Assembly (NCBI GenBank): GCA_030147065.1
Contig: JASLAP010000196.1
Location: 1 to 18,636, forward strand
Origin: Pseudonocardia sp.
GTDB taxonomy: Bacteria > Actinomycetota > Actinomycetes > Mycobacteriales > Pseudonocardiaceae
Length of the DNA stretch: 18,636 bases
Direction: 5' to 3'
The notes under the pieces were generated by a model, which made no database searches, was not told the origin of the DNA, and worked only from the letters and a program-made list of their open reading frames with translations. A program made the translations under genes and the position numbers. The first letter of the stretch is position 1; the number at the start of each line of letters is the position of its first letter. This document shows, in pieces, positions 6,461 through 12,563 of the stretch.

Positions 6461-7617
6461 GCGCCGGTCTGGACGCCCGGGTCCTGGTCCACCGGCCCGG
6501 GTTCACCCTGGACGTGCGGCTGGCCGCGGCGCCGGGGGAGGTGCTGGCCGTGCTCGGCCCGAACGGCGCGGGCAAGTCCACCCTGCTCGCGGTGCTGGCC
6601 GGCCTGCTGCGCCCGGCCGCCCCGGACTCCCACGTCCGCCTCGGCGACCGGACGGTCACCGGCCCGGGCGTGCACGTGCCCCCGCACCGGCGCGGGGTCG
6701 GCCTGCTGGCCCAGCAGCCGCTGCTGTTCCCGCACCTGTCCGCGCTGGCCAACGTGGCCTTCGGGCCGCGCGCCCAGGGCCGCCCGCGGCGTGCCGCCGA
6801 GCAGACCGCCCGTGACCTGCTGGCCGCGGTGGACCTCGCCGAGCTGGCCGACCGCCGCCCGGCCCAGCTGTCGGGCGGGCAGCAGCAGCGGGTGGCGCTG
6901 GCCCGGGCGCTGGCCGCGGAACCGGGGTTGCTGCTGCTCGACGAGCCGCTGGCCGCGCTGGACGTCGACGCCGCCCCGGCGATGCGCACCCTGCTGCGGC
7001 GGATGATCCGCGACAGCGGGCAGACCGCGGTGCTGGTCACCCACTCCGCGCTGGACGCCCTGGTGCTGTCGGACCGGGTGGTCGTGCTGACCGGGGGCCG
7101 GGTGGTCGAGCAGGGACCGACCCGGGAGGTCGTCGCCCGCCCGCGCAGCCCGTTCACCGCTCGGATCGCCGGGCTGGACCTGGTCTCCGGCACCGCCGCG
7201 CCCGACGGCCTGCGCACCGCCGACGGGCAGCTGATCTCCGGGCAGGGCACCGGGCTCACCGCGGGCGAGCCCGCCGTCGCGGTGTTCCCGCCGTCGGCGG
7301 TCGCGGTGTACGCGCAGGCCCCGCACGGCAGCCCGCGCAACGTGCTGGCGGTGCGGCTGGCCGCCGTGGAGCCGCACGGCGACCTGGTGCGGCTGCGCGC
7401 CACCGCCCGCGACGGCGGCCCGGCGTGGGCCGACGGGCTTGCCGCCGACATCACCCCCGCGGCGCTGGCCGACCTGGCCGTCGACCCGGGCGCCGACCTG
7501 TGGTTCGTGGTCAAGGCGACCGAGGTCGGGGTGCACGCCGCAGCTGGGGTTCCCCGGGATCGGGCCAGCTCAAGCACCCCCATCGTGTCGTTGTCGAGGT
7601 CGCCGGGCCGTCCGTAG
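6457..7617 (+). CDS. modC: Molybdate ABC transporter, ATP-binding protein with TOBE domain
   Basis: A 386-residue ATPase. It shows Walker A GPNGAGKST (34-42), the ABC signature LSGGQQQRVALARAL (138-152), Walker B LLLLDEP (158-164), a D-loop LAALD and a switch His in LVTHSALDA (about 194-202). A single C-terminal TOBE domain follows (about 295-360, SPRNVLAVRLAAVEPHGDL to FVVKATEVGVH), which is expected to bind molybdate and gate transport. The usual family sequence ends around GVH (residue 360). The last 26 residues are low in hydrophobics and overlap a hairpin and the protease promoter, so they are probably a non-conserved tail. The GTG at 6457 overlaps modB. The stop codon TAG (7615-7617) is also part of the -10-like box of the next gene. 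Confidence 0.95.
   Translation: MSAGLDARVLVHRPGFTLDVRLAAAPGEVLAVLGPNGAGKSTLLAVLAGLLRPAAPDSHVRLGDRTVTGPGVHVPPHRRGVGLLAQQPLLFPHLSALANVAFGPRAQGRPRRAAEQTARDLLAAVDLAELADRRPAQLSGGQQQRVALARALAAEPGLLLLDEPLAALDVDAAPAMRTLLRRMIRDSGQTAVLVTHSALDALVLSDRVVVLTGGRVVEQGPTREVVARPRSPFTARIAGLDLVSGTAAPDGLRTADGQLISGQGTGLTAGEPAVAVFPPSAVAVYAQAPHGSPRNVLAVRLAAVEPHGDLVRLRATARDGGPAWADGLAADITPAALADLAVDPGADLWFVVKATEVGVHAAAGVPRDRASSSTPIVSLSRSPGRP
7528..7580 (+). terminator. Two-tier hairpin inside the end of modC
   Basis: GGGGTGC (7528-7534) pairs with GCACCCC (7574-7580), and inside it AGCTGG (7542-7547) pairs with CCAGCT (7565-7570). Internal loops of 7 and 3 bases separate the stems. There is no U-tract. It covers the codons of the poorly conserved ModC tail and ends 10 bases before the -35-like box of the protease. 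It could terminate or attenuate the mod transcript so that the protease relies on its own promoter. Function is inferred from structure and position. Confidence 0.35.
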
Positions 7618-7620
7618 CGT
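7591..7620 (+). promoter_or_regulatory. Promoter of the protease gene, leaderless type
   Basis: TTGTCG (7591-7596), an 18-base spacer and TAGCGT (7615-7620) form a plausible housekeeping-type promoter. It is followed 8 bases later by the GTG start of the protease (7629), so the predicted transcript starts at or beside the start codon. The TAG of the -10 box is the modC stop codon. Confidence 0.5.
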
Positions 7621-7628
7621 CGCCACCT

Positions 7629-8756
7629 GTGCGCTCCCTGTCACTGCTGCTCGTGGCCGTGATCGCGGCGTCTGCGGCCGGGTTCGCGCCCCCGGATCCG
7701 GCGACCGCCCACGTCGTGCGGACGGCCTCCGCCGCCGCCGCGCCCGCGGTGGCCGCCGCCGTCGGCGCCCGACCCCGGGTCCTGTTCGGTGACGCGGTGG
7801 CCGGGTTCGCGGCCACGCTGACCGCGACCCAGGTCCGCCGGCTGCACGCCACCGGGGGCGTGCTCGCCGTCGAGCCGGACACCACCCGCCCGGTCCTGGC
7901 CGACGCCGGCCCGGACCGGAGCTCCCCGGTCCCGCCGGGAGCGCCGGCGGGCTGGGGCCTCGACCGGATCGACCAGCGCGCGCTCCCGCTCGACGGCGCC
8001 TACCGCACGTCCGCGACCGGCGCCGGGGCGACCGTCTACGTGCTCGACACCGGCGTCGACGTCGCCCATCCCGCCTTCGAGGGCCGGGCCGCCACCGGCA
8101 CCAACACCGTCGACGACGTCGGCGGCGACTGCGACGGCCACGGCACGGTCGTCGCCGGGATCGCCGCCGCGCGCGACCTCGGCGTCGCCCCCGGGGCCCG
8201 GGTCGAGTCGGTCAAGGTGCTCGACTGCGCCGGGGCCGGCTCGCTGTCCTCGCTGCTGGCCGGGATCGACTGGGTCGCCGGGCACCTCACCGGGCCGTCG
8301 GTGGCGGTGATGGCGTGGAGCTTCGGCCCGTCCCCGGCGCTCGACGCCGCCATCCGGGGCCTGGTCGAGCGGGGCGTGCTGGTGGTCGCCTCGGCCGGCA
8401 ACACCGGCGGCGACGACTGCGCGATGGCGCCCCGCTCGGTGCCGGGGGTGCTGGTGGTGGCCAACGCGACCACCCAGGACCGGCGCGAGCCGACCTCGTC
8501 CACCGGGCCGTGCGTGGACCTCTACGCCCCCGGCACCGCGATCGTCGGCCCGGCCAGCGGGGGCGGGACGGCGAGCTGGACGGGGACCTCGATGGCCGCG
8601 CCGCACGCGGCCGGCGCGGCCGCGCTCTACCTGCAGCACGTCGCCGACGCGCCGAGCGCGGCGGTGGAGCGGTGGATCGTCGGGAACGCGACCCCCGGCG
8701 TCGTCACCGACGCCGGGGGCCCCGCCGACCGCCTGCTGTTCACCGGCGGTCTGTGA
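7629..8756 (+). CDS. Secreted subtilisin-like serine protease (S8 family)
   Basis: A 375-residue exported protease. Residues 1 to about 28 form a signal peptide (VRSLSLLLVAVIAASAAG). An I9-type inhibitory propeptide follows (about 35-95, ending GGVLAVEPDTTRP), then the catalytic domain. The triad is Asp140 (YVLDTGVDVAHPAF), His171 (DCDGHGTVVAGIAA) and Ser321 (GTSMAAPHAAGAAALYL). The oxyanion-side motif SAGNTGGDDC is present. The usual HGTHVAG reads HGTVVAG; the second His is not catalytic, so activity is expected. Several cysteines in the mature part suggest disulfides, as in proteinase K relatives. It should be secreted and self-processed. The start at 7629 is set by the signal peptide and the promoter. 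It meets the EF-G gene tail to tail with 4 bases between stops. Confidence 0.93.
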   Translation: MRSLSLLLVAVIAASAAGFAPPDPATAHVVRTASAAAAPAVAAAVGARPRVLFGDAVAGFAATLTATQVRRLHATGGVLAVEPDTTRPVLADAGPDRSSPVPPGAPAGWGLDRIDQRALPLDGAYRTSATGAGATVYVLDTGVDVAHPAFEGRAATGTNTVDDVGGDCDGHGTVVAGIAAARDLGVAPGARVESVKVLDCAGAGSLSSLLAGIDWVAGHLTGPSVAVMAWSFGPSPALDAAIRGLVERGVLVVASAGNTGGDDCAMAPRSVPGVLVVANATTQDRREPTSSTGPCVDLYAPGTAIVGPASGGGTASWTGTSMAAPHAAGAAALYLQHVADAPSAAVERWIVGNATPGVVTDAGGPADRLLFTGGL

Positions 8757-8760
8757 CCGG

Positions 8761-10776
8761 TCAGCCGGCCGGTGCGTAGCCGGCCGGGCGGGCGCTGAAA
8801 CTGCCCCGGCCCTGCGTCCGGCTGCGCAGCCGGGTCGCGTACCCGAACAGCTCGGCCAGCGGCACGGTCGCGGTGACGACCACCCCGCCGGCCAGCGCGG
8901 CCGACCCCTCGATCCGCCCGCGCCGGGCCGCCAGGTCGCCGAGCACGCCACCCACGGCGTCCTCCGGCACGCTGACCGCGACCTCCGCGACCGGCTCCAG
9001 CAGCACCATCGCGCAGCCCCGCAGGGCCGCGCGCAGCCCGAGGCGCCCGGCGGCCCGGAACGCCATCTCCGAGGAGTCCCGGACGTGGGTCCGGCCGTCG
9101 GTCAGGGTGACCCGCAGGCCGGTCACCGGGTGCCCGCCCAGCGGGCCGTCGGCCAGCGCGTCCCGGCAGCCGGCCTCGACCGCGCGGACGTACTCGGCCG
9201 GCACCCGGCCGCCGACCACCGTCGAGGCGAACGCGAAGCCCGTCCCGACACCGGTCCCGACACCGTCGGGCAGCGCCTCGACGTCCAGCACGACGTGCGC
9301 GAACTGCCCCGCGCCGCCGTCCTGCTTGACGTGCCGGTACAGCACCCCGGACACCCCGGCGACCACGGTCTCGCGCAGCGCCACCCGCGGCCGGCCGACG
9401 CCGATCCCCAGCCCGTCGGCCCGGCGGATCCGTTCCACGGCGACCTCCAGGTGCAGCTCACCCAGCCCGGACAGCACGGTCTGGCCGGTCTCCGGATCGG
9501 TGCGCACGGCCAGCGACGGGTCCTCCTCCACCAGCCGGGCCAGCGCCGCGGCCAGCCGGTCGGTGTCGGTGCCGCGCCGGGCCTCGACCGCGACCGAGAC
9601 CAGCGGCTGCGCGCTCGCCGCCGGTTCCAGCTCCAGCGGCGCGTCCGGCGCGCACAGCGTCGTCCCGGTGGTGGCGGCCTTCGGCCCGACGACGGCCACG
9701 ATGTCGCCGGCCACCGCCCGGTCGACCTCGACCTGGCGGTCGGCGTGCACCCGCAGGATCCGGGCGATCCGCTCGGTGCGCCCGGTGGCCACGTTCAGCA
9801 CGACATCCCCCTTCCGCAGCGTCCCGGAGTAGATCCGCAGGTAGTTCAGTCGCCCGCGGTCGGTCGAGGCGACCTTGAACACCAGCGACGCCAGCGGCGC
9901 GTCCGGGTCGGCCGCCGGGGCCTCCCCGCGGACGTCCGACGGCGCCGGCAGGTAGGCGACGACGGCGTCGAGCAGCGGCTCGATCCCGCGGTTGCGGTAC
10001 GCGGCGCCGCCCAGCACCACCAGGCCCTGGCCGTCCAGGGTCAGGTCGCGCAGCGCCGCCGCCAGGGTGCCGTCGCCGACACCCGAACCGCTGCCGAACT
10101 CGGCCAGCGCGCCCGCATGCACCTCCGCCACCGCCTCCTCCAGCAGCGCCCGCCGGTGCCGGGCCTCGTCGCGCAGGTCGGCCGGCACCGGCCCCTCCAC
10201 CAGGGCGTCGGAGCCGTCCGGCCAGACCAGCGAGCGCATGCCGACCAGGTCCACCACACCGGTGAAGCCGGCCTCCCGGCCGATCGGCAGGTGCACCACC
10301 AGCGGCCGCGGGTGCAGCCGGGCCCGGACGGACGCGACGGCGGTGTCCAGGTCGGCGCCCGCGCGGTCCAGCTTGTTCACGAAGGCGATCCGCGGGACCC
10401 GGTACCGGTCGGCCTGCCGCCACACCGACTCGCTCTGCGGCTCGACCCCGGCGACGGCGTCGAACACCGTGACGGCGCCGTCGAGCACCCGCAGCGAGCG
10501 CTCCACCTCGGCGGCGAAGTCCACGTGGCCCGGGGTGTCGATGAGGTTGATCCGGTGCCCGGCCCACGTGCAGCTGACGGCCGCGGAGAACACGGTGATC
10601 CCGCGGTCGCGCTCGATCGGGTCGAAGTCGGTGACGGTGGTGCCGTCGTGCACCTCGCCGCGCCGGTGGGTGGCGCCGGTCAGGTACAGGATGCGCTCGG
10701 TGACGGTGGTCTTGCCGGCGTCGACGTGGGCGAGGATGCCCAGGTTGCGGACGGTGGTCGGGGTGCGGGTGCGCAC
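8761..10776 (-). CDS. Second (divergent) translation elongation factor G
   Basis: A 671-residue EF-G-type GTPase, slightly shorter than the usual roughly 700. GTP motifs are G1 AHVDAGKT (16-23), G2 RGIT (58-61), G3 DTPGH (80-84) and G4 NKLD (134-137; NKMD in most EF-Gs). The G5 region reads GGAAYRNRG instead of GSAFKNKG. Domain II (LASLVFKVASTDRGRLNYLRIYSG), domain III (GLGELHLEVAVERI), domain IV (HVKQDGGAGQFAHVVL) and domain V (ending LRSRTQGRGSFSARP) are all present, so it is not a fragment. It probably catalyses translocation or ribosome recycling as a specialised paralogue; tet(M)-like ribosome protection is less likely given the EF-G-like C-terminus. The GTG at 10776 has AAGGG 9 bases upstream (10790-10786). 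An in-frame ATG at 10896 is an unlikely alternative. Genes for S12, S7 or EF-Tu are not nearby, which argues against the primary fusA. Confidence 0.9.
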   Translation of the reverse strand: MRTRTPTTVRNLGILAHVDAGKTTVTERILYLTGATHRRGEVHDGTTVTDFDPIERDRGITVFSAAVSCTWAGHRINLIDTPGHVDFAAEVERSLRVLDGAVTVFDAVAGVEPQSESVWRQADRYRVPRIAFVNKLDRAGADLDTAVASVRARLHPRPLVVHLPIGREAGFTGVVDLVGMRSLVWPDGSDALVEGPVPADLRDEARHRRALLEEAVAEVHAGALAEFGSGSGVGDGTLAAALRDLTLDGQGLVVLGGAAYRNRGIEPLLDAVVAYLPAPSDVRGEAPAADPDAPLASLVFKVASTDRGRLNYLRIYSGTLRKGDVVLNVATGRTERIARILRVHADRQVEVDRAVAGDIVAVVGPKAATTGTTLCAPDAPLELEPAASAQPLVSVAVEARRGTDTDRLAAALARLVEEDPSLAVRTDPETGQTVLSGLGELHLEVAVERIRRADGLGIGVGRPRVALRETVVAGVSGVLYRHVKQDGGAGQFAHVVLDVEALPDGVGTGVGTGFAFASTVVGGRVPAEYVRAVEAGCRDALADGPLGGHPVTGLRVTLTDGRTHVRDSSEMAFRAAGRLGLRAALRGCAMVLLEPVAEVAVSVPEDAVGGVLGDLAARRGRIEGSAALAGGVVVTATVPLAELFGYATRLRSRTQGRGSFSARPAGYAPAG
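8765..8787 (+). terminator. GC hairpin after the protease stop, inside the EF-G 3' end
   Basis: CCGGCCGG (8765-8772) and CCGGCCGG (8780-8787) form an 8-base stem with a 7-base loop (TGCGTAG). It begins 9 bases after the protease stop. There is no U-tract, as is common for actinobacterial terminators. The same bases encode the EF-G C-terminus, where the repeat produces PAG-Y-APAG. It may end protease transcription before it runs far into antisense of EF-G. Confidence 0.4.
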
Positions 10777-10875
10777 GGTCTGCTGCCCTTCGCGGAATCG
10801 GGGTGGGACAGCGCGATTCGCCGACGAGGACGGCCGCGGGTGCGGCCGGTTCAGGTGCTCGTCGCGGTGTCGGAG

Positions 10876-10895
10876 TGCCGGCCGCGCGGCCGGCA
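10876..10895. repeat. 20-base perfect palindrome in the EF-G leader
   Basis: TGCCGGCCGCGCGGCCGGCA is fully self-complementary. It lies 100 bases upstream of the EF-G start within the 364-base gap 10777-11140. As RNA it would form a very stable stem; as DNA it could bind a dimeric protein. The gap also holds a candidate promoter (11020-11048) and the serS terminator (11071-11125); no gene was recognised in it. Confidence 0.5.
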
Positions 10896-11019
10896 TCCGG
10901 GCACCGGGGACACCAGGATCACCTCGTGCCCGGGGGCGGGGACGACGACAGCGGTGCGGTGACGCACGGCCGGCCCCCTCTCCCCGTCGGCCCCGCGTCC
11001 GTCGCCGCGGGGTGCGGTG

Positions 11020-11048
11020 AGCCTACGGAGATCACCGACGCCGGCGAA
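11020..11048 (-). promoter_or_regulatory. Candidate promoter of the second EF-G gene
   Basis: On the minus strand TTCGCC (11048-11043), a 17-base spacer and TAGGCT (11025-11020) form a promoter-like pair. Transcription would begin near 11013, giving a 5' leader of about 235 bases before the GTG at 10776. That is unusual in a window where other genes look leaderless. The -35 match is weak. Confidence 0.35.
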
Positions 11049-11070
11049 CCGGTTTTCGACCGGTCCCCGG

Positions 11071-11125
11071 GTTCAGGAAAGCCACGTTCCTGCCCGCAGA
11101 GGACCTGAACGTGGCTTTCCTGAAC
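11071..11125 (-). terminator. Long hairpin terminator of serS
   Basis: GTTCAGGAAAGCCACGTTC (11071-11089) is exactly the reverse complement of 11107-11125, a perfect 19-base stem with a 17-base loop. It starts 15 bases beyond the serS stop. There is no U-tract, fitting intrinsic terminators of high-GC actinobacteria. The left arm can also fold on itself (CAGGAA with TTCCTG, 11074-11079 and 11087-11092), giving an alternative structure. Confidence 0.65.
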
Positions 11126-11140
11126 TCCGGCGGGGTGGGG

Positions 11141-12412
11141 TCAGCCGGGGGTGAGGACCGAGAAGCCGGTGTAGGGGACCAGGGCGTCCGGGATCCGGAC
11201 CGAGCCGTCGGCCTGCTGGCCCTGCTCCAGCAGCGCCACCAGGGTGCGCCCGATCGGCAGCCCGGAGCTGTTCAGGGTGGCCGCGAAGCCGCGGGTGCCG
11301 TCCTTGGCCTTCGTCCGGATGCCGGCCCGGCGGGCCTGGAACGTGCCGAAGTTCGACGCCGAGGCGATCTCCCGGTACTTGCGCTGGCCGGGCAGCCACA
11401 CCTCGAGGTCGTAGGTCATCTCGGCGGAGAAGCCGAGGTCGCCGGCCGCCAGCTTGATCACCCGGTAGGCCAGCCCGAGGCCCTGCAGCACCGCCTCGGC
11501 GTGCCCGACCAGGACCTCGAGCTCGTCCCGCGCGGTCGTCGCCTCGACGACGCGCACCAGCTCGACCTTGGAGAACTCGTGCATCCGGATCAGGCCGCGG
11601 GTGTCCTTGCCGTACGAGCCGGCCTCCGAGCGGAAGCACGGCGTGTGCGCGGTGTAGGCGAGCGGGAGGTCCTCGGCGGCCAGGGTCTCCCGGGCGTGCA
11701 GGTTGGTCAGCGGGACCTCGGCGGTGGGGATCAGGTAGAGGTCCCGGTCGCCGATCCCGGTCTTGAACAGGTCCTGCTCGAACTTGGGCAGCTGCCCGGT
11801 CCCGGTCATGGTCTCCCGGTTGACCAGGGTGGGCACCGAGAACTCGGTGTAGCCGTGCCGCTCGGTCGCCAGGTCCAGGAAGTAGCGGGCCAGCGCGCGC
11901 TCCAGGGCGGCGCCGCGCCCGCGCAGCACGGCGAACCGCGGCCCGGCCAGCTTGGTCGCCCGCGGCAGGTCCAGGATGCCCAGCCGCTCGCCCAGGTCGA
12001 CGTGGTCGAGCGCGGTGAACTCCGGCTCGACCGGCTCGCCGTGCACCCGGACGAGCTCGGCGTCGTCCTCGCTGGCGCCGTCCGGGATCTCGTCGGCGGG
12101 CAGGTTGGGGATGCCCAGCAGCAGGTCGGTGAGCTCGGCGTCGAGCGCGCGGCTGTCCTGCTCGGCCGCGGCGACCACCGCCTTGAGCTCGCGGGCCCGC
12201 CCGACCAGCTCGGCCCGCTCGTCCGGGTCGGCGCCCTTGACCGCGGTGGCCACCCGCTTGGACTCGGCCCGGGCCTCGTCGCCGCGCTGGATCGCGGAGT
12301 TCCGCCCGGCCAGCAGCTTCTCCAGGGACGTCAGGTCCAGGCTGTGGCCGCGCCGGGCGAGCCGGCGGACGGCGTCGGTGGTGGGGTCGAGCAGGACGCG
12401 GGGGTCGTGCAT
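11141..12412 (-). CDS. serS: Seryl-tRNA synthetase
   Basis: A 423-residue class II aminoacyl-tRNA synthetase of normal length that charges tRNA-Ser with serine (and begins selenocysteine synthesis where that exists). The N-terminal helical arm (about 27-100) contacts the tRNA long variable arm. Motif 2 is CFRSEAGSYGKDTRGLIR (259-276), followed by HEFSKVE (278-284). The serine/ATP pocket includes PTAEVPLTN (229-237), and motif 3 is LNSSGLPIGRTLVALLE (380-396). All key parts are intact. The ATG at 12412 (MHDPRVLLDP) fits the family start. No Shine-Dalgarno is visible, but TACCCT lies 6 bases upstream, so the mRNA may be leaderless. The gene ends at the strong hairpin 11071-11125. It is divergent from the acyl-CoA synthetase gene. 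Confidence 0.97.
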   Translation of the reverse strand: MHDPRVLLDPTTDAVRRLARRGHSLDLTSLEKLLAGRNSAIQRGDEARAESKRVATAVKGADPDERAELVGRARELKAVVAAAEQDSRALDAELTDLLLGIPNLPADEIPDGASEDDAELVRVHGEPVEPEFTALDHVDLGERLGILDLPRATKLAGPRFAVLRGRGAALERALARYFLDLATERHGYTEFSVPTLVNRETMTGTGQLPKFEQDLFKTGIGDRDLYLIPTAEVPLTNLHARETLAAEDLPLAYTAHTPCFRSEAGSYGKDTRGLIRMHEFSKVELVRVVEATTARDELEVLVGHAEAVLQGLGLAYRVIKLAAGDLGFSAEMTYDLEVWLPGQRKYREIASASNFGTFQARRAGIRTKAKDGTRGFAATLNSSGLPIGRTLVALLEQGQQADGSVRIPDALVPYTGFSVLTPG

Positions 12413-12418
12413 CGGTCC

Positions 12419-12424
12419 AGGGTA
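12419..12424 (-). promoter_or_regulatory. Candidate -10 box of serS, leaderless spacing
   Basis: On the minus strand TACCCT (12424-12419) is followed by 6 bases and the serS ATG at 12412. No convincing -35 hexamer is present at the expected distance. It follows the same geometry as the TAGGCT box of the DUF2771 gene. Confidence 0.35.
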
Positions 12425-12519
12425 TCGGGGCCGGGCCAGCGGCTTTCCGGCACGGCCTCCCCATCCGGAGGTGGCGGCGCCCCGGTGATCGCCGCAGGAT
12501 GTGCCGCGTACCACTGTGT

Positions 12520-12552
12520 CGACCACGAGCCGACCACGAGCCGACAACGAGA
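12520..12552 (+). repeat. Three 11-base tandem repeats before the acyl-CoA synthetase gene
   Basis: CGACCACGAGC occurs at 12520-12530 and 12531-12541, followed by the variant CGACAACGAGA at 12542-12552. The third copy supplies the start of the ribosome-binding site GAGAGG (12549-12554), 9 bases before the GTG at 12564. The remainder of the 151-base divergent gap with serS shows no clear -35/-10 pair for the plus-strand gene. Confidence 0.6.
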
Positions 12553-12563
12553 GGCCCGACGCC

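Noticed and set aside
9240..9270. 12-base tandem repeat in EF-G (encodes VGTGVGTG)
   Set aside because: Real but short, two copies in a domain IV loop, explained by local duplication in coding sequence; not worth a separate feature.
8761..10776. Tetracycline-resistance ribosomal protection protein
   Set aside because: The G-domain wording (TGATHRRGEVHDGTT, VFDAVAGVEPQSESVWRQAD) and the C-terminal LRSRTQGRGSF follow EF-G rather than TetM-type proteins; resistance is not supported.
10777..10896. ATG at 10896 as the EF-G start
   Set aside because: The 40 added residues are Arg/Pro-rich and unlike EF-G; GTG 10776 has a Shine-Dalgarno at good spacing and gives the family N-terminus.
9085..10962. 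Long plus-strand open frame of 625 codons opposite EF-G
   Set aside because: It is antisense to an intact EF-G with all GTPase motifs; its translation is Arg/Gln/Val/His-rich without recognisable domains, as expected of shadow frames in GC-rich DNA.
10777..12563. tRNA gene or T-box near serS
   Set aside because: No cloverleaf with a TTC-A-A arm, no ACCA/CCA end and no T-box-like sequence was recognised in the gaps on either side of serS.
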